DNA of 5,061 bases, taken from assembly GCA_020348765.1 (NCBI GenBank), contig CP070753.1, forward strand, positions 1,369,988 through 1,375,048, in the 5' to 3' direction. The notes beneath the pieces were generated by a model. It saw only the letters and a list, made by a program, of their open reading frames with translations, made no database searches and was not told the DNA's origin. The DNA is from Burkholderiales bacterium (GTDB lineage Bacteria > Pseudomonadota > Gammaproteobacteria > Burkholderiales > Burkholderiaceae_E). The translations under genes were made by a program, and so were the position numbers. Shown here piece by piece: positions 1-5,061 of this stretch. How positions within the stretch are numbered: position 1 is the first letter of the stretch; each line of letters opens with the position of its first letter.

Positions 1-1677
1 ATGATGGACGCGGCCGCGCGCGCCGGTCTGTACGGCCTGATGGTGCGTACCATGGGTCCGCAGATCAGGGGCGGAGAGGCCGCTGCGCTGCTGCGGATGG
101 GGCCGGCACCGCTGACGGCGCTCGACGACGGTTTCGACCTGCTGCTGGCGGTCGACTGGCAGAACCTGCAGCGCTTCGCAGACGAGATCCCGCTCCGGGC
201 CGCGAGCCTGATGATCGGCGACAGCGACGCGGGCGAGCCGCCGGCGGTGTTGCGCGAGACCGGTGCCCGGCTGGTGTCGTTGCCGTTGAAGCAGGCGGCC
301 AAGGAAACCGGTGGCGCCTGGGTCAACATGATCGCGTTCGGCATCGCCGGCACGCTGACCGGCATCGCGGCAGACGTGCTCGAGGCGGCACTGCGCGCGA
401 GTTGGAAGCGCGGCGCCGACGCCCTGGAGACGAACCTCGCAGCGCTCAGGCGTGGCGTCGAGTTCGCCCGGGCGCTCGACGGGGAGCTGCCCGCGCCGCT
501 TGCCGCGAGCGGCAGCGCGCCGGCCGGTCGCTGGGTGCTCAGCGGCAACGAGGCCGCGGGCTGGGGCGCGATCCGGGCCGGGGTGCGCTTCGTGGCCGCA
601 TACCCGATCACGCCGGCGACCGAAATGCTGGAGTGGATGGCGCCGACACTGGCCCGGGTCGGGGGAACGTTGCTGCAGGCCGAGGACGAACTCGCCTCGG
701 TCAACATGATCATCGGAGCCTCGTACGGCAGTGTGCCGTCCTTGACCGCGACCGCCGGGCCGGGGCTGGCGCTGATGGCCGAGGGCATCGGCCTGGCCGT
801 GGCCGCCGAGGTGCCGATCGTGGTGGTCGACGTGATGCGCGGCGGCCCGTCCACCGGGATCCCGGCCAAGAGCGAGCAGAGCGACCTTTCGTTTGCGGTC
901 GACGGGCTGCACGGCGATGCGCCGCGGCTGGTGCTGGCGCCGACCTCGATCGGCGATTGCATGACCACGACCGCATGGGCGGTCCAGCTGGCCGAGGCGC
1001 TGCAGTCCCCGGCGATCGTGCTGTCCGACCAGTTCATGGGCCAGTCGCGCGCGGTCATCGATCGCCCGGCACAGTCCCCGGCGCTCGCGCAGCGCATGAC
1101 CGCGCAGGCCGGCGAGACCGAGTACCGGCGCTACCTGGATGTGCCGTCCGGCATCTCGCCGATGGCCGTACCGGGAACACCTGGCACCGTCTACACCGCA
1201 GACGGCCTGGAGCACAACGAGCGCGGCATCCCCAGTAGCCAGGCCGAGGATCACCGGCGCCAACTGGCCAAGCGCGAGCGCAAGCTGGCCCAGTACGACT
1301 ACGGCCCGCGCTGGGCCGACGTCGAGGGCGACGGCGAGCTGGCGGTGATCACCTTCGGTTCGACCAGCGGCGCCGTGCGCGAGGCGATCGCCCGCTGCGC
1401 GTTGCGCGGCCTGTCGCTGCGCCTGATCGCGATCAGGCTGCTGGCGCCCTTGCAGCCCGCCGTACTCGCGCAGGCGCTGGACGGCGTGCGGCAGGTGATG
1501 GTGGTCGAGCAGAACTACGGCGGGCAGCTGCTGCGCTACCTGCGCGGGCGCTTCGATCTGCCCGGCCGCCCGGCCGGGCTGCACCGCCCCGGGCCACTGC
1601 CGTTGCGGCCCGGCGAGCTGAGCGAGGCTTTCGCCGACTGGGCAGCCGCCCAGGGCGTCAAGGAGACCGATCGATGA
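1..1677 (+). CDS. korA: 2-oxoacid:ferredoxin oxidoreductase, alpha subunit (fused gamma-alpha), 5' partial
   Basis: This subunit pairs with KorB to oxidise a 2-oxoacid (2-oxoglutarate or pyruvate class) with CoA, giving acyl-CoA, CO2 and reduced ferredoxin in the cytoplasm. The visible 558 residues begin inside the gamma domain. The GPQIRGGEAA motif (residues 19-28) and the DWQN stretch (52-55) are present, but the Gly-rich beta-strand start that normally precedes DAAARAG is missing. The ATG at position 1 is therefore probably an internal Met and the true start lies upstream. The gamma domain runs to about residue 160. The alpha domain follows, with GNEAAGWGA (182-190), YPITPATE (201-208), TAGPG (251-255), the family signature MRGGPSTGIPAKSEQSDL (279-296) and LSDQFMG (341-347). 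The C-terminal part (about 445-558) is the usual transketolase-C-like domain. No ferredoxin-type CxxCxxC cluster is seen. The gene ends in an ATGA overlap with korB. Family assignment is secure; substrate (2-oxoglutarate versus another 2-oxoacid) is inferred. Confidence 0.93.
   Translation: MMDAAARAGLYGLMVRTMGPQIRGGEAAALLRMGPAPLTALDDGFDLLLAVDWQNLQRFADEIPLRAASLMIGDSDAGEPPAVLRETGARLVSLPLKQAAKETGGAWVNMIAFGIAGTLTGIAADVLEAALRASWKRGADALETNLAALRRGVEFARALDGELPAPLAASGSAPAGRWVLSGNEAAGWGAIRAGVRFVAAYPITPATEMLEWMAPTLARVGGTLLQAEDELASVNMIIGASYGSVPSLTATAGPGLALMAEGIGLAVAAEVPIVVVDVMRGGPSTGIPAKSEQSDLSFAVDGLHGDAPRLVLAPTSIGDCMTTTAWAVQLAEALQSPAIVLSDQFMGQSRAVIDRPAQSPALAQRMTAQAGETEYRRYLDVPSGISPMAVPGTPGTVYTADGLEHNERGIPSSQAEDHRRQLAKRERKLAQYDYGPRWADVEGDGELAVITFGSTSGAVREAIARCALRGLSLRLIAIRLLAPLQPAVLAQALDGVRQVMVVEQNYGGQLLRYLRGRFDLPGRPAGLHRPGPLPLRPGELSEAFADWAAAQGVKETDR
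1661..1666 (+). promoter_or_regulatory. Ribosome binding site of korB, inside the end of korA
   Basis: AGGAGA lies 7 nt before the ATG at 1674. It sits within the last codons of the alpha-subunit gene, so korB translation is likely coupled to korA, as expected for subunits made in equal amounts. Confidence 0.8.
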
Positions 1678-2507
1678 ACGACGTTTCGACCCCGGTGGCG
1701 CTGACGCCGGCCGAGTACAAGTCGAGCTACAAGCCGATCTGGTGCCCGGGTTGTGGCGACTACAGCGTGCTGAGCGCGCTGACCAAGGCGCTGGCCGTAC
1801 TGGGGCGCGCGCCGCACGAGGTGGCCGTGGTCTCGGGCATCGGCTGTTCGTCGCGCATCCCGGCCTACACGACCTGCTACGGCTTTCACGGGGTGCACGG
1901 TCGCGCGCTGGCGGCGGCCACCGGACTGAAGCTGGCCCGTCCGGACCTGACCGTGCTCGTGACGGGCGGCGACGGCGACGGCTATTCGATCGGCGGCAAC
2001 CACTTCCTGCACGCGTGCCGGCGCAATGTCGACCTGACCTACATCGTGATGGACAACCATGTCTACGGCATGACCAAGGGCCAGGCCTCGCCGACCACCG
2101 AACCGGATTGGAGCAACAAGCTGGCGCCCGGTGGCACCGGCGTGCGGGCCTTCCATCCGCTGGTGATCGCGCTCGCGTCCGGGGCCAACTTCGTGGCGCG
2201 CGCGTTCTCGGGCGACCCGAACGGCACGGCCGAGATCATTGCGCAGGCGGTGCGCCATCCGGGGTTCTCGTTCGTCGAGATCCTGAGCCCTTGCGTGACT
2301 TTCCGCCCCGAGCAGCGCGCCTGGAAGCAGGCCATGCACAAGGCCTCGGTGTCGATGACCGACGACCCGGCGCGTGCCGCGCGACGTATCATGACCGACG
2401 ACGGCTTCAACGTCGGCGTGCTCTACGCCGGCGACCGGCCGCCGTATTCCCGACCGCGCGCCGCGAACGCGACGCCGGAAGAAATCGAAGCGGAGTTCAG
2501 CCTGTGA
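1674..2507 (+). CDS. korB: 2-oxoacid:ferredoxin oxidoreductase, beta subunit (TPP and [4Fe-4S] binding)
   Basis: This is the catalytic beta subunit, which binds thiamine pyrophosphate and a proximal [4Fe-4S] cluster and passes electrons to ferredoxin. Its 277 residues are a normal length for the two-subunit KorAB class. Visible motifs are WCPGCGDY (23-30, with C24 and C27), SGIGCSSR (54-61, C58), the TPP/Mg motif GGDGDGYSIGGNH (98-110), the Asn-containing MDNHVYGMTKGQ stretch (126-137) and SPCVTF (205-210, C206 or C207). The spacing of these four cysteines closely matches the cluster ligands known from archaeal 2-oxoacid:ferredoxin oxidoreductases. There is no extra ferredoxin domain, so a separate ferredoxin is needed. 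The ATG start is set by the AGGAGA 7 nt upstream and the 4-bp overlap with korA. Its stop overlaps the GTG start of the next gene. Confidence 0.95.
   Translation: MNDVSTPVALTPAEYKSSYKPIWCPGCGDYSVLSALTKALAVLGRAPHEVAVVSGIGCSSRIPAYTTCYGFHGVHGRALAAATGLKLARPDLTVLVTGGDGDGYSIGGNHFLHACRRNVDLTYIVMDNHVYGMTKGQASPTTEPDWSNKLAPGGTGVRAFHPLVIALASGANFVARAFSGDPNGTAEIIAQAVRHPGFSFVEILSPCVTFRPEQRAWKQAMHKASVSMTDDPARAARRIMTDDGFNVGVLYAGDRPPYSRPRAANATPEEIEAEFSL
2492..2495 (+). promoter_or_regulatory. Ribosome binding site deciding the GTG start of the diiron gene
   Basis: GGAG ends 8 nt before the GTG at 2504, inside the last codons of korB. This supports the GTG over the next in-frame ATG, which would begin at residue 30 and remove the start of the first helix and its surroundings. 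Confidence 0.65.
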
Positions 2508-3055
2508 CTACTCCCGAACACCCAGCATCTTCCTCTTCCCCTCCCGCGACGCCGCAGTCGCTCGAGGATCTCCTGTTGCACGCGCTGGCGATGGAACGCG
2601 AAGCCGTGTCGCGCTACAACGAACTGGCCGACATGATGGAGGTGCACAACAACGCCGAGGTTGCCGAGATGTTCCGCAAGATGGCCGGCTACGAGGCCCA
2701 TCACGTGGCACGGATCCTGGCCGACATGGGCTGGTCCGAGGATACGGCCGCCTCGCCCAAGGTCAGCGCCTGGGTAGCGCTCGAAGCGCCCGAGTCGGTG
2801 CCGATCGACGAGATGCACTACCTGATGCAGCCCTATCACGCGCTGGAGCTGGCGCTCGCGGCCGAGGAGCGGGCGCAGGCCTTCTTCGAGGAAATCGTTC
2901 GCCAGTCGCCGAGCGACGCGGTGCGCGAGGCCGCCGAGGAGATGCGCGACGAAGAGATCGAGCATGTTGCGCTGATCCACGCGTGGATGGCCAAGGTGCC
3001 GCATCCGGACCCGAACTGGTCGCACGATCCCGACCCGCCCCGCCTGGTCGACTGA
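2504..3055 (+). CDS. Rubrerythrin/ferritin-like diiron protein
   Basis: This is a 183-residue four-helix-bundle protein of the ferritin-like superfamily, probably a cytoplasmic diiron protein. After a Pro/Ser-rich leader (1-18) come two helix pairs. In the first, EREAVSRY (31-38) carries a candidate ligand Glu and is followed by E64-A-H-H67 (ExxH). In the second, the Glu-rich AAEERAQAFFEE stretch (119-130) is followed by E151-I-E-H154 (ExxH). Two ExxH motifs on paired helices are the hallmark of the rubrerythrin diiron site. The C-terminal rubredoxin domain of classical rubrerythrins is absent, since no CxxC is present. The GTG start forms a GTGA overlap with the korB stop, so translation is probably coupled to the oxidoreductase. 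A role in peroxide or oxygen defence or iron supply for KorAB is inference. No specific named subfamily is recognised. Confidence 0.85.
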   Translation: MTTPEHPASSSSPPATPQSLEDLLLHALAMEREAVSRYNELADMMEVHNNAEVAEMFRKMAGYEAHHVARILADMGWSEDTAASPKVSAWVALEAPESVPIDEMHYLMQPYHALELALAAEERAQAFFEEIVRQSPSDAVREAAEEMRDEEIEHVALIHAWMAKVPHPDPNWSHDPDPPRLVD

Positions 3056-3079
3056 CCGAGCGCACTCGCAGCCACCCGC

Positions 3080-3085
3080 AGGAGA
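3080..3085 (+). promoter_or_regulatory. Ribosome binding site of the RidA-family gene
   Basis: AGGAGA precedes the ATG at 3090 by 4 nt, in the 34-bp gap after the diiron gene. No promoter is apparent in this gap, so the gene is likely read with the upstream operon. Confidence 0.7.
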
Positions 3086-3089
3086 GATC

Positions 3090-4565
3090 ATGGACGTGTT
3101 GTTGCCCGACGGCTGGAAGGCGCCGATCGGCTATGCCAACGGCGTCGCCGTGGATGCCGGCCGGATCGTGTTCGTCGCCGGTCAGGTGGGTTGGGATGCG
3201 GATCAGCGGTTCGCCTCCGAAGAGCTCGTGCCGCAGTTCGAGCAGGCGCTGGCCAACGTGCTCGCGGTGCTGGCCCGCGCCGGCGGTCGTCCCGAGCACA
3301 TCTGCCGAATCACCGCATACTGTTGCGACAAGCCGGCCTATCTGGCCGCGCGCGGCGAGCTCGGACCAGTCTGGCGCCGGCTGATGGGGCGGCACTACCC
3401 GGCGATGAGCATGATCTTCGTGTCCGACCTGCTCGATCATCCGGCCAAGATCGAGCCCGCCGCGACCGCGGTGCGTCCGGGCGGCTCGGACCGCGTCCGC
3501 ACCCGCGTCCGCCCAACGCATTCCGGCCGCGCTGCCCGCGGGCAGTGGCGCGGGATCGATGAGTCCGGCGAGCCGATCGGTTCGACCACCGGGCTGCAGT
3601 CGCAGCGCGCGCGGCCGGCCTACCTCGAGATCCCGCGCGACATGCCGGCGGTCGACCGCGGCCCGGTCCCGACGACCGAGACCCCGCCGCCCGATCCCGA
3701 GTCGGCGGACGCCTGCCGGCGCCGCCAGGCCGTCGGCACCCCGCGCGCGCCCGGCTCAGCGGGCCGACTTCGGCGCCGACGCGAACGGCGCCCCGGAAAC
3801 GCGTGCGCCCGGCCCGATCCCCCGGCGTGCGAACCAGCGCTGGTTCATCTCGAGCGCGAAACGCACCGGCTCGGCGGGGCAGTGCGAGTCGTCGGTCTGG
3901 GGCGCCATGTCCGCGATGTTCACGATCCGTCCGTCGTCTGCAAGGAAGGCGATCGAAAGCGGGATCAGCGTGTTGCGCATCCAGAAGCAGTGCCGCTCGC
4001 TGGCCTCGAACACGAACAGCATCCCTTCGTTGGTGCCCAGCGAGCGCCGGTACATCAGGCCGCGCGCACGCGCGGCTGGCGTGGCGACGACCTCGGCCGA
4101 GATCACGTGGATTGCCGCGGTCAGACGAATGCGCTCCGGGGCCGGCGCCGGGCCGGGCCGGGCGAGCTGAGCGCTCGCCGCTCGCGGGCCCGCAAATGCC
4201 ATCGCGAGCACCGATGCGAGCAGCAGCTGATGCAGCAGGAAGCGGCGGGCGGTCATCATGATGGCAGGAGACGGTGGTTGCCGGCGGCAAGCGGTGACGC
4301 ATTGCGCCGAGGCGTTATGGGGGCGCGTCATGGCGACGCGCTACGGCGACGCGCTACGGCGACGCGTTACGGCGACGCGCTACGGCGACGCGTTACGGCG
4401 ACGCGCTACGGCGACGCGCTACGGCGACGCGTTGCGGCCGAGCAGCGGCTCCTCGTCGATTGTAGGCCAGCAGCCGTTGCGGCGCCTATCGGTTGCGCCT
4501 GGCCTGCGGCCTTTCGGCGCGGCGGCGTGGGCAGTTTTTGGGAGGCGCCGTCGGCCGGAATATAA
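3090..4565 (+). CDS. RidA/YjgF-family protein with abnormal run-on reading frame
   Basis: Residues 1 to about 129 form one complete RidA (YjgF/YER057c/UK114) domain. Visible parts are [10 protein letters not shown] (27-36), the helix [16 protein letters not shown] (50-65), [10 protein letters not shown] (71-80), [16 protein letters not shown] (102-117) and KIEPAATAV (120-128). Family proteins end within a few residues of this last motif, but here the frame stays open for about 360 more codons. The extension contains a TPP-enzyme-like relic (168-215). It is then antisense to the convincing DUF192 gene, runs through the 13-bp repeat array, and stops at TAA 4563-4565 inside the icd promoter. The true product is uncertain: the domain ends near 3476, and everything after about residue 215 is very probably not meaningful protein. 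The Arg essential for imine/enamine hydrolysis in archetypal RidA (R105 in E. coli) is Met106 here, so deaminase activity should not be assumed. The ATG is supported by AGGAGA. Confidence 0.6.
   Translation: MDVLLPDGWKAPIGYANGVAVDAGRIVFVAGQVGWDADQRFASEELVPQFEQALANVLAVLARAGGRPEHICRITAYCCDKPAYLAARGELGPVWRRLMGRHYPAMSMIFVSDLLDHPAKIEPAATAVRPGGSDRVRTRVRPTHSGRAARGQWRGIDESGEPIGSTTGLQSQRARPAYLEIPRDMPAVDRGPVPTTETPPPDPESADACRRRQAVGTPRAPGSAGRLRRRRERRPGNACARPDPPACEPALVHLERETHRLGGAVRVVGLGRHVRDVHDPSVVCKEGDRKRDQRVAHPEAVPLAGLEHEQHPFVGAQRAPVHQAARTRGWRGDDLGRDHVDCRGQTNALRGRRRAGPGELSARRSRARKCHREHRCEQQLMQQEAAGGHHDGRRRWLPAASGDALRRGVMGARHGDALRRRATATRYGDALRRRVTATRYGDALRRRVAAEQRLLVDCRPAAVAAPIGCAWPAAFRRGGVGSFWEAPSAGI
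3491..3512 (+). repeat. Short 12-bp-period direct repeat just after the RidA domain
   Basis: CCGCGTCCGC occurs at 3491-3500 and again at 3503-3512, separated by AC. It encodes an RVRT/RVRP repeat in the run-on frame. It lies at the point where RidA homology ends and may mark a recombination or deletion junction, though short GC-rich repeats also arise by chance. Confidence 0.4.
3532..3545. other. Perfect 14-bp palindrome
   Basis: CTGCCCGCGGGCAG is its own reverse complement. In RNA it could form a short hairpin between the RidA domain and the TPP-enzyme relic. There is no U-tract, so it is not called a terminator; a protein-binding site or chance in GC-rich DNA are the alternatives. Confidence 0.35.
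3591..3734 (+). pseudogene. Remnant of a TPP-dependent enzyme (acetolactate-synthase-like), fused in frame behind RidA
   Basis: In the run-on RidA frame, residues 168-215 read [20 protein letters not shown] (170-189), followed by a Pro-rich linker and [17 protein letters not shown] (199-215). This matches the end of the N-terminal pyrimidine-binding domain of the acetolactate synthase/benzoylformate decarboxylase family, where R(P/A)RPvyLEIPrD leads into a Pro-rich linker and then the middle domain. Only about 48 residues of a protein normally some 550 long are present. The N-terminal domain before it, and the middle and C-terminal TPP-binding domains after it, are absent. It ends just before the convergent DUF192 gene. 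Most likely this is a scar of a gene that once lay downstream of ridA. The match is from family memory, not a search. Confidence 0.5.
3756..4259 (-). CDS. DUF192 family protein, exported
   Basis: This 167-residue protein has a Sec-type signal peptide. It starts [10 protein letters not shown], continues with a hydrophobic segment (about 12-24), and has a likely cleavage site after ASA30. The mature part is a typical DUF192 domain: ARARGLMYR (63-71), EGMLFVFE (78-85), [12 protein letters not shown] (90-101), GRIVNI (110-115), a conserved Cys at 127 and ALEMN (135-139). It is probably periplasmic; the family's molecular role is unknown. Start choice is between adjacent ATGs at 4259 and 4256. An in-frame ATG at 4331 would put 24 non-signal-like residues in front and reach the repeat array, so it is rejected. 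No clear Shine-Dalgarno sequence is seen. It is convergent with the RidA/TPP-relic frame and divergent from icd. Its frame is clearly the real one in this stretch. Confidence 0.88.
   Translation of the reverse strand: MMTARRFLLHQLLLASVLAMAFAGPRAASAQLARPGPAPAPERIRLTAAIHVISAEVVATPAARARGLMYRRSLGTNEGMLFVFEASERHCFWMRNTLIPLSIAFLADDGRIVNIADMAPQTDDSHCPAEPVRFALEMNQRWFARRGIGPGARVSGAPFASAPKSAR
4294..4332. repeat. Degenerate extension of the 13-bp repeat array
   Basis: Three consecutive 13-mers in register with the main array match its units less well: 4294-4306 (11 of 13 to the TTGCG variant), 4307-4319 (10 of 13 to the TTACG variant) and 4320-4332 (9 of 13). They look like decayed older copies on the DUF192 side and lie upstream of that gene's chosen start. 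Confidence 0.5.
4333..4436. repeat. Tandem array of eight 13-bp repeats (GCGACGCGYTACG)
   Basis: Eight uninterrupted 13-bp units fill exactly 104 bp. Seven read GCGACGCGCTACG or GCGACGCGTTACG, and the last ends TTGCG. The ninth base varies C,C,T,C,T,C,C,T along the array. There are no spacers, so it is a minisatellite-like repeat and not a CRISPR array. It sits between the divergent DUF192 and icd genes, about 100 bp before the icd promoter. Because 13 is not a multiple of three, an array read as protein repeats every 39 bp (13 residues), and gain or loss of a unit would shift frame. Function is unknown. Confidence 0.95.
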
Positions 4566-4566
4566 T
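4538..4566 (+). promoter_or_regulatory. Sigma70-like promoter of icd
   Basis: TTGGGA (4538-4543, 4 of 6 to the -35 consensus) and a perfect TATAAT (4561-4566) are 17 bp apart, in otherwise GC-rich DNA. Transcription would begin near 4573 and give a leader of about 60 nt before the icd ATG. This is the only strong promoter-like site seen in the window. Confidence 0.72.
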
Positions 4567-4573
4567 GCGGCGG

Positions 4574-4603
4574 TTTCCGCGGCCGGCATTTCCGCGGCCG
4601 GCA
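4574..4603 (+). repeat. Exact 15-bp tandem duplication in the predicted icd leader
   Basis: TTTCCGCGGCCGGCA occurs twice back to back (4574-4588 and 4589-4603). Each copy contains the palindromes CCGCGG, CGGCCG and GCCGGC, so the two copies can pair as RNA, for example GCCGGC with GCCGGC across a 9-nt loop. It starts at about the predicted transcription start and lies 19 bp before the RBS. It may be a recent slippage duplication or an operator or leader structure. Confidence 0.75.
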
Positions 4604-4621
4604 TTCGGGTCCGGGCCATCC

Positions 4622-4626
4622 AGGAG
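4622..4626 (+). promoter_or_regulatory. Ribosome binding site of icd
   Basis: AGGAG lies 9 nt before the ATG at 4636 and fixes the start codon, which also matches the usual N-terminus of the protein. Confidence 0.8.
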
Positions 4627-4635
4627 AACCATCAC

Positions 4636-5061
4636 ATGTACCAGCACATCAAGATCCCGGCCGCAGGCGAAAAGATCCGGGTCAATGCCGATTACTCGCT
4701 CGCGGTGCCGGACAACCCGGTCATCCCGTACATCGAAGGCGACGGCACCGGCCTGGACATCACGCCGGTGATGATCCGGGTCGTGGACGCGGCGGTCGAG
4801 AAGATCTACGGCGGCAAGCGCAAGATCCACTGGATGGAGATCTTCGCCGGCGAGAAGTCGACCAAGATCTACGGCCCCGATGTCTGGCTACCCGAGGAGA
4901 CGCTGGAGGCCGTCAAGGAGTACGTGGTCTCGATCAAGGGCCCGCTGACGACTCCGGTCGGCGGCGGCATCCGGTCGCTGAACGTGGCGCTGCGACAGCA
5001 GCTCGACCTGTACGTGTGCCTGCGCCCGGTGCGCTGGTTCCAGGGCGTGCCCTCGCCGGTG
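4636..5061 (+). CDS. icd: NADP-dependent isocitrate dehydrogenase, 3' end outside window
   Basis: This TCA-cycle enzyme converts isocitrate to 2-oxoglutarate, CO2 and NADPH in the cytoplasm. The first 142 of roughly 415-420 expected residues are present and the frame is open to the window end. Key features are [17 protein letters not shown] (30-46), [20 protein letters not shown] (101-120) and [17 protein letters not shown] (126-142). R113-S114-L-N116 with R120 and R130 correspond to the isocitrate-binding Ser113, Asn115, Arg119 and Arg129 of E. coli Icd, and K101 to Lys100. Ser114 is the position phosphorylated by AceK in enterics, so such control is possible if the genome has aceK. The gene has its own promoter with TATAAT and a repeat-containing leader, and is divergent from the DUF192 gene. 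Identity is secure. Confidence 0.96.
   Translation, partial: MYQHIKIPAAGEKIRVNADYSLAVPDNPVIPYIEGDGTGLDITPVMIRVVDAAVEKIYGGKRKIHWMEIFAGEKSTKIYGPDVWLPEETLEAVKEYVVSIKGPLTTPVGGGIRSLNVALRQQLDLYVCLRPVRWFQGVPSPV

Noticed and set aside
1..6. ATG ATG at the window edge as the true korA start
   Set aside because: The gamma domain would lack its first beta strand and Gly-rich loop; the gene most likely begins upstream of the window.
402..1238. 278-residue plus-strand open frame inside korA
   Set aside because: It is Arg/Gly/Ala-rich, has no recognisable motif and lies fully within the well-supported korA frame.
1536..2339. 267-residue minus-strand open frame across korA/korB
   Set aside because: It is antisense to conserved KorA and KorB motifs, with low-complexity composition typical of high-GC shadow frames.
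3480..3755. Rho-independent terminator between the RidA and DUF192 genes
   Set aside because: Hairpin-forming sequence exists but no T-tract follows on either strand.
4230..4259. Tat signal peptide in the DUF192 protein (RRFLL)
   Set aside because: The twin Arg is followed directly by Phe, which does not fit the RRxFL consensus; a Sec signal explains it better.
3310..4302. 330-residue minus-strand open frame
   Set aside because: It is out of frame with the DUF192 protein, Arg/Ala/Pro-rich and without motifs.
4260..4331. Upstream ATG at 4331 as the DUF192 start
   Set aside because: It adds 24 residues before an otherwise normal signal peptide, with upstream sequence made of repeats and no RBS.
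4333..4436. CRISPR array
   Set aside because: Units are 13 bp and directly abutting, with no unique spacers and no cas genes nearby.
4459..4464. Minus-strand -10 box (TACAAT) for DUF192
   Set aside because: The hexamer is 5 of 6 to consensus but the -35 position (AGGCGC) is poor; it would give a leader of nearly 200 nt through the repeat array. Possible but not supported enough to list.

Overview
The window is very GC-rich and densely coded, with short intergenic gaps, ATGA/GTGA start-stop overlaps and AGGAG-type ribosome binding sites. This is typical of a high-GC proteobacterium. The protein set (a KorAB-type 2-oxoacid:ferredoxin oxidoreductase, a secreted DUF192 protein and an E. coli-type NADP isocitrate dehydrogenase) fits a gamma- or betaproteobacterium, but the sequence alone does not fix the taxon.

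Layout. (1) Positions 1-3055 hold a tightly coupled plus-strand operon. It starts with the alpha subunit of a 2-oxoacid:ferredoxin oxidoreductase (gamma and alpha domains fused, 5' end outside the window). The TPP/[4Fe-4S] beta subunit korB follows with a 4-bp overlap, then a rubrerythrin/ferritin-like diiron protein that starts on a GTG overlapping the korB stop. (2) After 34 bp comes a RidA/YjgF-family gene at 3090. Its domain is complete by about 3476, but no in-frame stop follows until 4565. Just past the domain, the same frame carries what looks like a short relic of a TPP-dependent (acetolactate-synthase-like) enzyme at about 3591-3734. This suggests a deletion or decay scar. (3) A convergent minus-strand gene (3756-4259) encodes a signal-peptide-bearing DUF192 protein. 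It overlaps the run-on RidA frame and is much the better gene there. (4) Positions 4260-4635 form a divergent intergenic region. It has an array of eight 13-bp tandem repeats with degenerate copies on one side, a sigma70-like promoter with a perfect TATAAT, a 15-bp exact tandem duplication in the predicted 5' leader, and a strong RBS. (5) From 4636 to the window end lies the start of icd, NADP-dependent isocitrate dehydrogenase.

How the genes may work together. Icd makes 2-oxoglutarate, and KorAB-type enzymes convert 2-oxoacids such as 2-oxoglutarate to acyl-CoA while reducing ferredoxin, so the region may be a 2-oxoglutarate/TCA-linked redox neighbourhood. The diiron protein translated with KorB could protect or supply iron to the oxygen-sensitive Fe-S enzyme; this is inference. 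No tRNA, rRNA, CRISPR array, transposase or phage gene was seen. The most notable points are the RidA/TPP-enzyme scar, the 13-bp repeat array and the korB-diiron translational coupling.
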